Assembly (NCBI RefSeq): GCF_029840925.1
Contig: NZ_JAOCDM010000002.1
Coordinates: 1-64,000, forward strand
Length of the DNA stretch: 64,000 nt
DNA from: Pseudomonas sp. GD03858
Lineage (GTDB): Bacteria; Pseudomonadota; Gammaproteobacteria; Pseudomonadales; Pseudomonadaceae
Direction of reading: 5' to 3'
The notes beneath the pieces were generated by a model. It was not told where the DNA came from and did not search any database. It saw only the letters and a program-made list of their open reading frames with translations. Shown here one piece after another: positions 28,701 through 38,484 of the stretch. The position numbers were made by a program, and so were the translations under genes. Every line of letters starts with the position of its first letter. Position 1 is the first letter of the stretch.

Positions 28701-31321
28701 GCCCTGGCCGCACCCAGGCCCAGGTGCTCGCCCGGCTGCAGACCTTGCTCGAACAACGCAGCGAGCTGCAAAGCAGGCTCGATGACTGGAGCGAAGCGAT
28801 CTCGCCCAGCTCCGACGAAGCCGCGCAGAACTACGAGACCCTGCGCACGGCCATCATGCAGCACTGGTACGACACCGCGCTGGCCGAGAATGGCGAGCAC
28901 ACGGCGGAGTTGTCGATCCAGGGTGTGCCACTGACCGACGTCCCAATGACGTTGCCTGCGTTCTTCACCTCGCGTATCCATCGACTGCGCCTGCTCAATC
29001 TCCCCTCGGGCAGCCTGGCTGGCTGGGCGCAGCACGAGCGCTTGCTGCAGCGTCTCCTGCAACAGGTCCCGCAACTTCGGGAGCTGGAAGTCAGTCGGCC
29101 CTACAACCGCATGGGCACACCAACGCCCTTCAAGCACAGCCTCTCTGTCATCGCCGAGCAATTGCCCAATCTGCAGACATTGCTCCTGACCAACCAGAAC
29201 GTTCCCCTTACCGCCAATGATGTCGGGCGACTGGCGGGACTGAACCAGCTGCGACGCCTCGACCTGAGCGGCAATCGCTTCGCACAGCACACCAGCCCTG
29301 ACTTCGACGGTTTTTCCCTGGACTATCTGGGCCTGGACAACATGCAACTGGGACAATGGCCAACCGGCCTTGGCAGGACGTCCCTGGGACGGATCGCCCA
29401 TGTGTCGCTGCGCAACAACAGCCTCAGGTCGCTGCCCGCGTTTCTGTTCGAGGCGCCAGACACCACGAGCAATCTCCCCCTGCTCTCGCTGGAGGGCAAT
29501 GACATCAACGCGCACCACCTGCAGCGCTTGCTGCTCAACGAGCGCGGCACGGTGTCACGGGTGCGGGCCGACGTGCCAGCGGACGTCACCGCACAGCTCG
29601 AGCGCGCTCAGCGTGAGCGGCAACAGCTGCAGGAAGCGCTCGACGGCTGGCGAGATGCCTCGAGCTCCTCGGCCCCACTGACACAGGCGGCTCAACAGGA
29701 CAGGCGCGGTATCGAACAGGCCATCAACACGTTCTGGGCGAACCAGGAGCGTGGCCAGCGTTACCTGCGGCTGCGCTTCGAGGATGTGGCGCTGGAAAAC
29801 TTCCCCAGGCGCCTGCCAGGTTTCTTTGGCGGACGGCTGGAATCCCTGGTGCTGACCCGCGTGAGCGGCTCCGCCACGCAGCTGGGCGAGCTGCTCGATC
29901 GCTTCCCCAACATTACCCGCCTGACCATCGATGCACACGCTGCCCCGACCTCCGCGCTGGCTGGAGTGCTGTCCCGCCTGACACGGCTCACCCACCTGGA
30001 GTTTCGCAACATGGGCCTGGAAATCGACCAGGCCATGCTCGAAGCCTTTGGTCGCCTACCGCGTCTATCGTCGCTGGACTTGTCCGGAAACCGAATCGGC
30101 GCCATCACCCAGCCTCCAGGCAGCCTGTCCAGCAACCTGACATCGCTCTACCTGAGCAACATGAGCCTGCAGGCCTGGCCGACCTGGTGCGATCGCCTGC
30201 TGCCCCTGGAGTTCCTCGACCTGAGCAACAACAACATCACGCAACTGCCCGATCATATTCTGGAGACCATCCAGAGTCCGATGCCAATCTCCTCGGTATC
30301 GCTGTTCGGCAATCCGCTGTCGGAAGACACTATCGAGCGTGTCCGCACCTATTCGGACAGCCAGCACAGCCGTTCCTTCGCCATGGACCTGCCTGACAAC
30401 CTGATGCTCGTCGACTCCTCGGACGAGGGATCGCTGCTCGATCACCACCACTTTCCCGTACCTGGCGCCATGGATGACACACCGACACGCGCAGACTGGA
30501 TGCTGGGCACCCAGGCGCAGAACGACGCCTTGAGCGATGCCTGGGCCACGCTCGAACCGCTCGAGGATGGCAACATCCTGCTACGCCTGGCTGGTCGCTT
30601 GCGCAATGCCGCGCCGTATCTAGATCCAACCACGCGAGCCGCGTTCTGCGAGCGCGTGCGCATGATGCTGGTGACAGCGGCAGCCAATGATGCCGAGCGC
30701 CCCATCATGAGTGCCATCGCCGAGGCCGCCCTGCCAGATCCGAAGACCCGCTCGCAAACCTGCCACGACGGAGTACTCCAGGAGTTCAACAACATCGAGC
30801 TGCTGATGATGAACAACCGTGTGCTGGCAGATGCAGGCGACACCTTGGAAAGCCTGCATCAGCGCTATCGGCAGTTTTTCCGCATGGGCGAGCTTGAGAC
30901 GCTGGCCAGCCAGCGTACCCGCCCAGGAGATCGGGCATCGGTGCGCTTGACCTACCGTCACGACCTCGGTCGCGAACTTGACCTACCGCTTTGCGACAAT
31001 CTGCGTCATCGCAGTGCCGCTCAACTGGACAGCGATGAATTGGCCGATGTGCTGGCGCAGGTAAGGGAGAGGGAAAGCAGTGACGCATACCTCGAATACC
31101 TGCTGAAAATCGACGCCTGGACCAGCCGTCTGCGTGGGGAGTATCAGGACCGCTTCAGCGAAATCGAGCAGCGCTTCGGTGAATGGGTGCAGGCAGTGAG
31201 CGAGCTCGACCTACCGCTGGCGGAGGAGCTGGCCCTGCAGCAGAACCTGCAGGCCGACAAAGAGCAGCATGAGAAGGCGTTACTCCTGGAACTGACCATC
31301 TTGCACGTCCGGCATGAGTGA
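25766..31321 (+). CDS. Giant effector-like protein: dermonecrotic-toxin-type N-terminus, duplicated LRR module, C-terminal NEL E3 ubiquitin ligase
   Basis: An 1851-residue protein without a classical signal peptide. The N-terminal half fits the dermonecrotic-toxin (DUF6543-like) group (SLLQSALHNFDAAATE; EAFADLCRTLDIGGQYHDRL). Hydrophobic helices lie near residues 442-475 and 490-512. Leucine-rich repeats form two blocks, about 1131-1258 (LRRLDLSGNRF, HVSLRNNSLRSLP) and 1331-1545 (LSSLDLSGNRIGAI, LEFLDLSNNNITQLP). Each follows a similar spacer, showing internal duplication. From about 1575 the protein matches the novel E3 ligase (NEL) domain of IpaH/SspH effectors, with the CxD motif in QTCHDGVLQEFNNIEL: Cys1666 (thioester acceptor), Asp1668. 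NEL enzymes move ubiquitin onto host proteins after injection. No secretion system lies nearby. The start is uncertain: ATG 25766, TTG 25760 and ATG 25781 all lack a strong SD. Confidence 0.85.
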   Translation: MTDYLMTTPNDTSHPRRSIHYSTVERQLPQWLKTASPELRTAMRERPRPPAWLETAIQEKPSIAKAWSEEHAKLRERQAQVAKLFEQLPDLATFARQQLSEAVTKRFGLTLDVDATYLVDARLIDASTAIDARQAVDRATRSLLQSALHNFDAAATEAGGMDAAVAPLKRSVILDHRRFMGTVPIGNALNLDPEAFADLCRTLDIGGQYHDRLHSIYYPTDESGKPEDATALAVYQTLGRAEESAFRQALHFARLKGDIDQPFYDAALATALDQEDSAATSGTVEFSLLSLWEVELVGIALVTLQEQACKTVALYTPDDSETPIKAFASQQDLQDDLRDRLRANIHYLDKHVAERDKASFSSRLADRLTPLGWSRRGLRERVSAPSAGLAPVAPPFGYSFLGTMAFQKVERHEKDAIFHAVPTHVVDLQSAKAHHALIATRVLTALNIAGFFVPGLGEAMLAVCVMQLAYEVYEGFESWQNDEQDLACKYLVDVAENIALMAAMAGVAKIVRGNGGTEAIDDAQQPEAEAEAERPTVETPSFIEELEDVEMPDGQVRLWKPDLTRYHSDQSLPETLEPDENGLRDHQGQRWLVIQGAQYRVEQATPSAQFRLIHPTKASAARPAVRHNGAGAWLLPRENPMQWTRDKLLQRMDLSTTHLGTDTARHMLQVSGIEEDALRRTLTENERLPAVLQDTIARFKLDQATQRLPGDLVLSKEFERAYERLPASQAPGAAVIRRVYPKLPTPVIDELLDKASPAELQALDADKVPLRLAEEIRVYQQRIRLARAYEGLYLKSVRSRDSERLLMHTLERLPGWPAETRLLLQQLRYLPGEHIDIGPTDTSLRRIISSVEAGYLVTGVDNADTALTPSATLHAALCRALPEAMTQLGITDEDGLRRLLQEHPLPRATARQVLGMQAVRPGYRSPMRLADGRLGYPLSGGLPTEQGITRQTLLDTIVATGLTEHTRRSAAEILMIITSPGRTQAQVLARLQTLLEQRSELQSRLDDWSEAISPSSDEAAQNYETLRTAIMQHWYDTALAENGEHTAELSIQGVPLTDVPMTLPAFFTSRIHRLRLLNLPSGSLAGWAQHERLLQRLLQQVPQLRELEVSRPYNRMGTPTPFKHSLSVIAEQLPNLQTLLLTNQNVPLTANDVGRLAGLNQLRRLDLSGNRFAQHTSPDFDGFSLDYLGLDNMQLGQWPTGLGRTSLGRIAHVSLRNNSLRSLPAFLFEAPDTTSNLPLLSLEGNDINAHHLQRLLLNERGTVSRVRADVPADVTAQLERAQRERQQLQEALDGWRDASSSSAPLTQAAQQDRRGIEQAINTFWANQERGQRYLRLRFEDVALENFPRRLPGFFGGRLESLVLTRVSGSATQLGELLDRFPNITRLTIDAHAAPTSALAGVLSRLTRLTHLEFRNMGLEIDQAMLEAFGRLPRLSSLDLSGNRIGAITQPPGSLSSNLTSLYLSNMSLQAWPTWCDRLLPLEFLDLSNNNITQLPDHILETIQSPMPISSVSLFGNPLSEDTIERVRTYSDSQHSRSFAMDLPDNLMLVDSSDEGSLLDHHHFPVPGAMDDTPTRADWMLGTQAQNDALSDAWATLEPLEDGNILLRLAGRLRNAAPYLDPTTRAAFCERVRMMLVTAAANDAERPIMSAIAEAALPDPKTRSQTCHDGVLQEFNNIELLMMNNRVLADAGDTLESLHQRYRQFFRMGELETLASQRTRPGDRASVRLTYRHDLGRELDLPLCDNLRHRSAAQLDSDELADVLAQVRERESSDAYLEYLLKIDAWTSRLRGEYQDRFSEIEQRFGEWVQAVSELDLPLAEELALQQNLQADKEQHEKALLLELTILHVRHE
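27342..27364 (+). repeat. In-frame hexanucleotide repeat (gaggca) inside the NEL gene
   Basis: About 3.8 copies of gaggca encode Glu-Ala-Glu-Ala-Glu-Ala in a linker near residues 527-533. Unit gain or loss would keep the frame, so it would vary length rather than switch expression. Confidence 0.75.
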
Positions 31322-31331
31322 TACCGTCCGA

Positions 31332-31357
31332 GGCCGGCCCGTCCAGACGGGCCGGCC
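31332..31357. terminator. GC-rich perfect hairpin between the convergent NEL gene and hutG
   Basis: An 11-bp stem (ggccggcccgt and its complement) with a 4-base loop, placed 10 bases after the NEL stop and 8 bases before the hutG stop. There is no U-run, so termination may be inefficient; its position suits a bidirectional terminator. Confidence 0.6.
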
Positions 31358-31365
31358 ATCGACGG

Positions 31366-32169
31366 TCAACGGCCGTAGCGGTCCTTGCCCCAGGCGATCA
31401 GCGCTTGCAGCAGCTTGCGCAAGACGGCTTGAGTCGGTTGCGCCAGGTCTTCGCGGTAGGCGAATGGCACCACTTCCTCCATATAAGTGCTCTGCGCCAG
31501 TTCCAGCTGTATCGCATGGATATGGCTGGCCGGGTCGCCGTAGTGGCGGGTGATGTGCCCGCCCTTGAAGCGGCCGTTGAGCACATGGCTGTAATCCTTG
31601 GCCTCGACGCATACGCCCACTAGTCGCTCGGCCAGCTCCGGATCGCAACTGGCGCCGTTGAAGGTGCCCAGGTTGAAGTCCGGCAGCTTGCCGTCGAACA
31701 GGTGCGGGATGTGCGCACGGATCGAGTGGGCATCCCACAGCAGCGCATAGCCGAACTCTGTGCGCAAGCGCTCCAGTTCGCGACGAATCGTGTCGTGGTA
31801 CGGGCGCCAGATCCCTTCCAGGTACGTCGCCCGCTCATCGGCGCTCGGCACCTGGCCATCCTTGAACAACGGCTCGCCATCGAACAATGTCGCCGGGTAC
31901 AGGCCCGTGGTGGCGCCGGCGTACAGCGGCTTGTCGTCATCCGGGCGATTCAGGTCGATGACGAAGCGCGAATACTCCGCCGCCACCACACTGGCGCCCA
32001 GCTCGCGGGCGAAGTCGTACAGGCGCGGAATGTGCCAGTCGGTGTCCGGCAGGCTGCGTGCCTGATCGACCAGGCCGTCACGCACCTTGTCGGTCAGACC
32101 CAGCCCGGCGTGGGGCATGCTGATCAGCAATGGCAGCCGGCCTTGGTGAAAACTCAATACCTTGTCCAT
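31366..32169 (-). CDS. hutG: HutG, N-formylglutamate deformylase
   Basis: A 267-residue zinc amidohydrolase giving glutamate and formate, the last step of the five-step histidine route. Family elements are LLISMPHAGLGLTDKV, FVIDLNRPDDDKPLY, LLWDAHSIRAHIP and RFKGGHITRHYGDP. The frame runs on to 32448 through a REP, but AGGAG precedes the ATG at 32169 and MDKVLSFHQG is the natural start. Last gene of the leftward hut operon. Confidence 0.96.
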   Translation of the reverse strand: MDKVLSFHQGRLPLLISMPHAGLGLTDKVRDGLVDQARSLPDTDWHIPRLYDFARELGASVVAAEYSRFVIDLNRPDDDKPLYAGATTGLYPATLFDGEPLFKDGQVPSADERATYLEGIWRPYHDTIRRELERLRTEFGYALLWDAHSIRAHIPHLFDGKLPDFNLGTFNGASCDPELAERLVGVCVEAKDYSHVLNGRFKGGHITRHYGDPASHIHAIQLELAQSTYMEEVVPFAYREDLAQPTQAVLRKLLQALIAWGKDRYGR

Positions 32170-32200
32170 ATGACTCCTACAGCGTATCTGATTGACCGTC

Positions 32201-32270
32201 GTGGGAGCGGGCTTGCCCCGCGATGGATGGCCCCGGCTTCTCCGGTATCGCGGGGCAAGCCCGCTCCCAC
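32201..32270. repeat. REP pair (family B) inside the hut operon, between hutI and hutG
   Basis: Inverted arms gtgggagcgggcttgccccg and the complement bracket about 30 bases. It interrupts the operon and could lower hutG expression relative to upstream genes. Confidence 0.92.
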
Positions 32271-32281
32271 GAAACCACCGT

Positions 32282-33487
32282 TCAGTTGGATATCTCGTGC
32301 CCCAGGCGCACCACGCGCTTGGGCAGGTCGCCGCCGAGCCAGTAGCTGAGGTCGGCCGGGCGTTCGATCTGCCAGGCGATGAAGTCCGCCACCTTGCCCA
32401 CTTCCAGCGAGCCGTGGCTGTCGCCCAGCCCCAGCGCCGTGGCGGCATGCACGGTGACGCCGGCCAGGGCTTGCTCGGGGGTCATGCGGAAACAGGTGCA
32501 GCCCATGTTCAGCATCAGGCGCAGCGACAGACCCGGCGAGGTGCCGGGGTTGAGGTCGCTGGCCAGGGCGATCTTCACGCCGTGTCGGCGCAGGGCGTCC
32601 ATCGGTGGCAACTGGGTTTCGCGCAGGAAATAGAACGCCCCTGGCAGCAGCACGGCGACTGTACCGGCTGCGGCCATGGCGATGGCGTCTTCCTCGGTCA
32701 TGAACTCCAGGTGGTCGGCCGACAGCGCCTGGTAGCGCGCCGCCAGGCTCGAGCCATGCAACGACGACAGCTGCTCGGCATGCAGCTTGACCGGCAGCCC
32801 CAACTCGCGCGCCTTGATGAACAGGCGCTCGACCTGGGCCGGGGAGAACGCCAGATGCTCGCAGAAGGCATCCACCGCATCCACCAGCCCCTCGGCGGCC
32901 AGCGCCGGGAGCATCTGCTCGCAGATATGGTCGATGTAGTCGTCCGCCCTGCCCGCGTATTCCGGCGGCAAGGCGTGCGCAGCCAGGCAGGTGCTGCGCA
33001 CGGTGACCGGCAGCTCCTCGCCCAGGCGCCGGGCGACGCGCAGCATCTTGCGCTCGTTGTCGAGGTCCAGGCCGTAGCCAGACTTGATCTCGATCGTGGT
33101 CACACCATCGCGCATCAGCGCCTGCACCCGCTGGCGAGCACTGGCCAGCAGCTCGTCCTCGCTGGCCGCGCGGGTGGCCCGCACGGTGCTGGCGATGCCA
33201 CCGCCCTGGGCGGCGATCTCGGCATAGCTGACACCCTGCAGGCGCTGCTCGAACTCGCCGCTGCGGTTGCCGCCAAACACCGCGTGGGTGTGGCAGTCGA
33301 TCAGCCCCGGGGTGACCCAGGCCCCGCCCAAGTCGACGATGCGGTCGGCCGCGACCGGCGGCACGTCAGCGCGGGGACCGATCCATTCGATCAGGCCGGC
33401 GCTGGTGACGATCGCCGCATCCTCAATGGCCGAGTAGCGGCCCTCGGTCATGGTCGCGGCGTGGCAGTGCTGCCAGAGGGTTCTCAT
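32282..33487 (-). CDS. hutI: HutI, imidazolonepropionase
   Basis: A 401-residue metal-dependent amidohydrolase that opens imidazolone propionate to formiminoglutamate. Metal ligands are in [12 protein letters not shown], with further His in [12 protein letters not shown] and the Asp in [27 protein letters not shown] is a family signature. It lies between hutT (18-base gap) and the REP before hutG. Confidence 0.97.
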   Translation of the reverse strand: MRTLWQHCHAATMTEGRYSAIEDAAIVTSAGLIEWIGPRADVPPVAADRIVDLGGAWVTPGLIDCHTHAVFGGNRSGEFEQRLQGVSYAEIAAQGGGIASTVRATRAASEDELLASARQRVQALMRDGVTTIEIKSGYGLDLDNERKMLRVARRLGEELPVTVRSTCLAAHALPPEYAGRADDYIDHICEQMLPALAAEGLVDAVDAFCEHLAFSPAQVERLFIKARELGLPVKLHAEQLSSLHGSSLAARYQALSADHLEFMTEEDAIAMAAAGTVAVLLPGAFYFLRETQLPPMDALRRHGVKIALASDLNPGTSPGLSLRLMLNMGCTCFRMTPEQALAGVTVHAATALGLGDSHGSLEVGKVADFIAWQIERPADLSYWLGGDLPKRVVRLGHEISN

Positions 33488-33505
33488 CAGGATCTCCTTT
33501 CTAAT

Positions 33506-34909
33506 TCAGCGGTGCAGCTCGGCAGGCTCCCGGAGCGGCTCGCCACTACCGGCGCGTGGCTTGCACCACAGCAGGTAGGACGCCACCAGGAACACCACCC
33601 AGATCACCCCGACGATCAAGGCCGCCTGGGTATCGGGGAAGTAGCCGAGCACACCGAAGATGAACACCATGAAGGCAATGGCCATGGCCGGGCCATAAGG
33701 CCAGAACGGTACCGGGAACTTGAGCTGGGCGACTTCCTCGCGGCTCATGCTGCGACGCATGGCGACCTGGGTGATCAGGATCATCAGCCACACCCACACG
33801 GTGGCGAAGGTGGCGATCGAGGCGATCAGCAGGAACACGTTCTCCGGGATCAGGTAGTTGAGCAGCACGCCGATCAGCAGCGCCGCACCCATCACCACCA
33901 CGGTCATCCACGGCACGCCATGCTTCGACAGTTTGCCGAAGCCGCGTGGCGCCTGGCCGTGCTGGGCCAGGCCGTACATCATGCGGCCGGCGCCGAAGAT
34001 GTCGCTGTTGATCGCCGAGATGGCCGCAGAGATCACCACGATATTGAGCACCGCCGCAGCCGAGCCGATGCCCAGATTGCTGAAGATCTGCACGAACGGG
34101 CTGCCCTGGCTGCCGATCTGCGGCCACGGGTACAGGCACATCAGCACGAACAGGGTGAGCACGTAGAACAGCAGGATGCGCAGCGGTACAGCATTGATCG
34201 CCTTGGGGATGACGCGCTGAGGGTCTTTCGCCTCACCAGCGGTGACGCCGATGATCTCGATGCCACCGAAGGCGAACATCACCACCGCGAACGAGGCGAT
34301 CAGGCCACTGACGCCATTGGGCATGAAACCACCGTGGTCGAACAGGTTGCTCACCCCAACCGCGTGCCCGGTGCCCACCTGGCTGAAGCCGAAGGCCATG
34401 ATGCCAAGGCCGGCCAGGATCATCGCGACGATGGCGCCGACCTTGAGCAGCGACAGCCAGAACTCCATTTCACCGAAGACCCGCACGTTGCACAGGTTCA
34501 GGCCGCCGATCAGGAACACGATGCCCAGCACCCAGATCCAGCGGGCGACCTCCGGGAACCAGAAGCCCATGTAGATACCGAAGGCGGTGACGTCGGCGAT
34601 GGCGACGATGACCATCTCGAAGGCGTAGGTCCAGCCGAGGATGAAGCCGGCCATGGGGCCGAGGTAGGTGCTGGCGTAATGGCCGAAGGAGCCGGCCACC
34701 GGGTTGTGCACGGCCATCTCGCCGAGGGCGCGCATGACCATGAACACGGCAGCGCCGCCGATCAGGTAGGCCAGCAGCACGGCCGGACCAGCCATCTGGA
34801 TGGCCGAGGCCGAACCGTAGAAAAGCCCGGTACCGATTGCCGAACCGAGCGCCATGAAACGGATATGCCGGGCCGATAGCCCGCGCTTGAGACCTTGAGC
34901 TTGTTGCAT
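33506..34909 (-). CDS. hutT: Histidine/proline-type APC permease (HutT/ProY-like)
   Basis: A 467-residue amino acid-polyamine-cation transporter with 12 predicted helices. The N-terminus [24 protein letters not shown] is the amino acid transporter signature, and [20 protein letters not shown] is typical of GABA permease/ProY/HutT proteins. In Pseudomonas the copy inside the hut cluster takes up histidine; some genomes call it proY. Placed between hutH and hutI, it supplies substrate to the pathway. Confidence 0.9.
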   Translation of the reverse strand: MQQAQGLKRGLSARHIRFMALGSAIGTGLFYGSASAIQMAGPAVLLAYLIGGAAVFMVMRALGEMAVHNPVAGSFGHYASTYLGPMAGFILGWTYAFEMVIVAIADVTAFGIYMGFWFPEVARWIWVLGIVFLIGGLNLCNVRVFGEMEFWLSLLKVGAIVAMILAGLGIMAFGFSQVGTGHAVGVSNLFDHGGFMPNGVSGLIASFAVVMFAFGGIEIIGVTAGEAKDPQRVIPKAINAVPLRILLFYVLTLFVLMCLYPWPQIGSQGSPFVQIFSNLGIGSAAAVLNIVVISAAISAINSDIFGAGRMMYGLAQHGQAPRGFGKLSKHGVPWMTVVVMGAALLIGVLLNYLIPENVFLLIASIATFATVWVWLMILITQVAMRRSMSREEVAQLKFPVPFWPYGPAMAIAFMVFIFGVLGYFPDTQAALIVGVIWVVFLVASYLLWCKPRAGSGEPLREPAELHR

Positions 34910-34963
34910 GTCACGTCCTTATTGTTGTTCTGGTCGTGAGATCGGATTGGGGCTGCTGCGCAG

Positions 34964-35007
34964 CCCATCGCGGGTGAACCCGCTCCCACAGGTTCACCCG
35001 CGATGGG
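34964..35007. repeat. REP hairpin (family B variant) between hutH and hutT
   Basis: A perfect 17-bp stem (cccatcgcgggtgaacc and complement) with a 10-base loop (cgctcccaca). Unlike the other REP pairs, a single element folds on itself. It lies 24 bases after the hutH stop. Confidence 0.88.
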
Positions 35008-35030
35008 CCGCACAGCGGCCCCCAGGTGCA

Positions 35031-36563
35031 TTACAGGCTAGGCAGGACCCCAGCCGGCAGCAGGCCAGTCAAGGTGCCTTTGGCCAGCAGCGCCGAGGCC
35101 GCCTCGATATCCGGCGCGAAGAAGCGGTCGCGGTCATAGTGCGGCACTTCACGACGCAGCGCCTGGCGCGCCTGCTCCAGCTTGAGCGAGGTCTTCAGCC
35201 CCTTGCGCAGGTCCAGGCCCTGGCAGGCACCCAGCCATTCGATGGCCAGCACGCCACGGGTGTTCTCGGCCATTTCCCACAGACGCTTGCCAGCGGCCGG
35301 GGCCATCGACACGTGGTCTTCCTGGTTGGCCGAGGTCGGCAGGCTGTCGACACTGTGCGGGTGCGACAGCGCCTTGTTCTCGCTGGCCAGCGCGGCGGCG
35401 GTGACCTGGGCGATCATGAAGCCGGAGTTGACCCCGCCGTTCTCCACCAGGAACGGCGGCAGCTGGGACATGTGCTTGTCCATCATCAGCGAGATGCGCC
35501 GCTCGCTCAGCGAGCCGATTTCGGCGATGGCCAGGGCGAGGTTGTCGGCGGCCATGGCCACCGGCTCGGCGTGGAAGTTGCCACCGGAGATCACATCGCC
35601 TTCGGCGGCGAACACCAGCGGGTTGTCCGATACCGCGTTGGCCTCGATGCCCAGCACCTCGGAGGCCTGACGGATCTGGGTCAGGCAGGCGCCCATGACT
35701 TGCGGCTGGCAGCGCAGCGAGTACGGGTCCTGGACCTTGTCGCAGTTCTTGTGCGACAGCGACACTTCGCTGGAGTCGCCCAGCAGGTCGCGGAAGCAGG
35801 CGGCGGTGTCGATCTGACCGCGCTGGCCACGCACTTCATGAACCCGGGCATCGAATGGCGAACGCGAACCCAGTGCGGCTTCCACGCTCAGGCCGCCACA
35901 GGCAATGGCCGCGGCGTACAGGTCTTCGGCCTGGAACAGGCCGCGCAGGGCATAGGCGGTGGAGGCCTGGGTGCCGTTGAGCAAGGCCAAGCCCTCTTTC
36001 GCGGCCAGGGTCAGCGGCTCCAGGCCGGCGACGGCCAGGGCTTCGGTCGCGGGCAGCCACTGGCCCTTGTAGCGGGCCTTGCCTTCACCCAGCAGCACCA
36101 GCGACATGTGCGCCAGCGGGGCCAGGTCGCCGGAGGCGCCGACCGAGCCCTTGAGCGGAATGTGCGGATAGACTTCAGCGTTGACCAGGCCGATCAGCGC
36201 GTCGATGACCTTGCGGCGGATACCGGAGAAGCCGCGGCTGAGGCTGTTGATCTTCAGCACCATGATCAGGCGTACCAGGTCGTCGTCCAGCGGCGCGCCG
36301 ATCCCGGCGGCGTGGGACAGCACCAGCGAGCGCTGCAGGTTCTCCAGGTCGTGGCTGGCGATGCGGGTCGAGGCCAGCAGGCCAAAACCGGTGTTGATGC
36401 CATAGGCGGTGCGGTCTTCGGCGATGATCTGCTCGACGCAGGCGACGCTGGCGTCGATGGCCGGCGCGGCGCTGCCATCCAGTTGCAGGCGCACCGGGGC
36501 GGCGTGGATGGCGCGCAGCTGAGCCAGGGTCAGGGTGCCGGGCTTGAGGGTCAGTTCGGTCAC
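35031..36563 (-). CDS. hutH: HutH, histidine ammonia-lyase
   Basis: A 510-residue lyase converting L-histidine to urocanate and ammonia. The MIO prosthetic group forms from Ala143-Ser144-Gly145 in [15 protein letters not shown], in exactly the family position. [11 protein letters not shown] carries the catalytic Tyr, and [10 protein letters not shown] and AVSDNPLVF are also conserved. Length matches the well-studied P. putida enzyme. It follows hutU after 86 bases containing a small hairpin. Confidence 0.98.
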   Translation of the reverse strand: MTELTLKPGTLTLAQLRAIHAAPVRLQLDGSAAPAIDASVACVEQIIAEDRTAYGINTGFGLLASTRIASHDLENLQRSLVLSHAAGIGAPLDDDLVRLIMVLKINSLSRGFSGIRRKVIDALIGLVNAEVYPHIPLKGSVGASGDLAPLAHMSLVLLGEGKARYKGQWLPATEALAVAGLEPLTLAAKEGLALLNGTQASTAYALRGLFQAEDLYAAAIACGGLSVEAALGSRSPFDARVHEVRGQRGQIDTAACFRDLLGDSSEVSLSHKNCDKVQDPYSLRCQPQVMGACLTQIRQASEVLGIEANAVSDNPLVFAAEGDVISGGNFHAEPVAMAADNLALAIAEIGSLSERRISLMMDKHMSQLPPFLVENGGVNSGFMIAQVTAAALASENKALSHPHSVDSLPTSANQEDHVSMAPAAGKRLWEMAENTRGVLAIEWLGACQGLDLRKGLKTSLKLEQARQALRREVPHYDRDRFFAPDIEAASALLAKGTLTGLLPAGVLPSL

Positions 36564-36582
36564 TTCGCTACTCCAATCGCTT

Positions 36583-36598
36583 GGGGCCTTCAGGCCCC
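36583..36598. promoter_or_regulatory. Short GC hairpin between hutU and hutH
   Basis: ggggcc / ggcccc with a ttca loop, located 20 bases before the hutH start on the leftward transcript. It may be a processing or attenuation structure; no U-run follows on the coding strand. Confidence 0.45.
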
Positions 36599-36649
36599 TA
36601 AATTGTTGTTCAGTATCACCCTTGAAGGGTGCGATCCAAAGCGCGGCGA

Positions 36650-38323
36650 TCAGCCGGTGATCATCGGCAGGTCCAAGCCCTGCTCCTTGGCGCAGTCGAT
36701 GGCGATCTGGTAGCCGGCATCGGCGTGGCGCATGACGCCGGTCCCCGGGTCGTTGGTCAGCACGCGGGCGATACGCGCGGCGGCCTCGTCGGTGCCATCG
36801 CAGACGATGACCATGCCCGAATGCTGGGAGAAGCCCATGCCCACGCCACCGCCGTGGTGCAGCGAAACCCAGGTGGCGCCGCCCGCGGTGTTGAGCAGGG
36901 CATTGAGCAGCGGCCAGTCGGAGACCGCGTCGGAGCCGTCGCGCATGGCTTCGGTCTCGCGGTTGGGGCTGGACACCGAACCCGAGTCCAGGTGGTCACG
37001 GCCGATGACGACCGGCGCCGACAGCTCGCCGCTGCGCACCATTTCGTTGAAGGCCAGGCCGAGCTTGGCGCGCAGGCCCAGGCCGACCCAGCAGATACGT
37101 GCCGGCAGGCCCTGGAAGCTGATGCGCTCGCGGGCCATGTCCAGCCAGCGATGCAGGTGGGCGTCGTCCGGGATAAGTTCCTTGACCTTGGCGTCGGTCT
37201 TATAGATGTCTTCGGCGTCGCCGGACAGCGCGGCCCAGCGGAACGGACCGACGCCGCGGCAGAACAGCGGACGAATGTAGGCCGGCACGAAGCCCGGGAA
37301 GTCGAACGCGTTGGCCACGCCCTCTTCCTTGGCCATCTGGCGAATGTTGTTGCCGTAGTCGAAGGTCGGGATGCCTTGCTTCTGGAAGTCGAGCATCGCC
37401 TGGACATGCACGGCCATCGACTGCTTGGCGGCTTTCACCACGGCAGCCGGGTCGGTCTGGGCGCGGTCGCGGTACTGCTCCCAGGTCCAGCCGGCCGGCA
37501 GGTAGCCGTTGAGCGGGTCGTGGGCGCTGGTCTGGTCGGTGACCATGTCCGGGCGTACGCCACGCTTGACCAGCTCCGGCAGGATCTCGGCGGCGTTGCC
37601 GTGCAGGGCGATGGAGATGGCCTTGCCTTCGGCGGTGTACTTGGCAATGCGCGCCAGGGCGTCGTCCAGGTCCTTGGCCTGCTCATCGACGTAGCGGGTT
37701 TCCAGGCGGAAATCGATGCGGCTCTGCTGGCACTCGATGTTCAGCGAGCAGGCACCGGCCAGGGTGGCGGCCAGTGGCTGGGCGCCGCCCATGCCGCCTA
37801 GGCCCGCGGTCAGTACCCACTTGCCTTTCAGGCTGCCGTTGTAGTGCTGGCGGCCGGCCTCGACGAAGGTTTCGTAGGTGCCCTGGACGATGCCCTGGCT
37901 GCCGATGTAGATCCAGCTGCCGGCGGTCATCTGGCCGTACATGGCCAGGCCCTTGGCGTCCAGTTCGTTGAAGTGTTCCCAGTTGGCCCAGTGCGGCACC
38001 AGGTTGGAGTTGGCAATCAGCACGCGTGGGGCGTTGCTGTGGGTCTTGAACACGCCGACTGGCTTGCCCGACTGCACCAGCAGGGTTTCGTCGTCTTCCA
38101 GGCGGGTCAGGGTCTCGACGATCTTGTCGTAGCACTCCCAGTTGCGCGCGGCGCGGCCAATGCCGCCGTACACCACCAGCTCTTTCGGGTTTTCGGCGAC
38201 CTGCGGGTCGAGATTGTTCATCAGCATGCGCAGCGGGGCTTCGGTCAGCCAGCTCTTGGCGGTCAGCTTGTTGCCACGCGGGGCACGGATTTCTACGTCA
38301 CGGTATTTGTTGTTGTCAGTCAC
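36650..38323 (-). CDS. hutU: HutU, urocanate hydratase (urocanase)
   Basis: A 557-residue NAD-dependent enzyme converting urocanate to imidazolone propionate. Family elements include [32 protein letters not shown] (NAD-binding) and [16 protein letters not shown] with the active-site Cys. The frame extends to 38401 across the operator, so the start is set at GTG 38323, giving [17 protein letters not shown], with AGAGGA 9 bases upstream. It heads the leftward unit hutU-hutH-hutT-hutI-hutG. Confidence 0.97.
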   Translation of the reverse strand: MTDNNKYRDVEIRAPRGNKLTAKSWLTEAPLRMLMNNLDPQVAENPKELVVYGGIGRAARNWECYDKIVETLTRLEDDETLLVQSGKPVGVFKTHSNAPRVLIANSNLVPHWANWEHFNELDAKGLAMYGQMTAGSWIYIGSQGIVQGTYETFVEAGRQHYNGSLKGKWVLTAGLGGMGGAQPLAATLAGACSLNIECQQSRIDFRLETRYVDEQAKDLDDALARIAKYTAEGKAISIALHGNAAEILPELVKRGVRPDMVTDQTSAHDPLNGYLPAGWTWEQYRDRAQTDPAAVVKAAKQSMAVHVQAMLDFQKQGIPTFDYGNNIRQMAKEEGVANAFDFPGFVPAYIRPLFCRGVGPFRWAALSGDAEDIYKTDAKVKELIPDDAHLHRWLDMARERISFQGLPARICWVGLGLRAKLGLAFNEMVRSGELSAPVVIGRDHLDSGSVSSPNRETEAMRDGSDAVSDWPLLNALLNTAGGATWVSLHHGGGVGMGFSQHSGMVIVCDGTDEAAARIARVLTNDPGTGVMRHADAGYQIAIDCAKEQGLDLPMITG

Positions 38324-38388
38324 GGGAGAGGTCCTCTGCGGTCGTCCGCGGGCGGGTATGTCGTGGTCAATATACAAACACACCTTTA

Positions 38389-38402
38389 CTTGTATGTACA
38401 AG
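38389..38402. promoter_or_regulatory. HutC operator upstream of hutU
   Basis: A perfect 14-base palindrome, CTTGTATGTACAAG apart from its two central bases, matching the TGTA-N2-TACA core known for HutC. It is 66 bases before the hutU start; a half-site (tatac near 38371) lies closer. HutC bound here represses until urocanate releases it (established for Pseudomonas hut). Confidence 0.85.
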
Positions 38403-38484
38403 CATGGACAACCAAAAAAATTAGACCTCTCCGCTGAGCGGCTGAAATAGCTGGGGCCGCGTCAGCCAGGGCAAACGCGGACAG

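Noticed and set aside
36650..38401. Longer hutU start at 38401
   Set aside because: It would place the coding start inside the HutC operator and add 26 residues absent from urocanases.
38324..38480. Sigma54 promoter for hutU, as described in some Pseudomonas
   Set aside because: No GG/GC pair with the required 12-base spacing was found; TGGTTGTCCATGCTTG has the wrong spacing.
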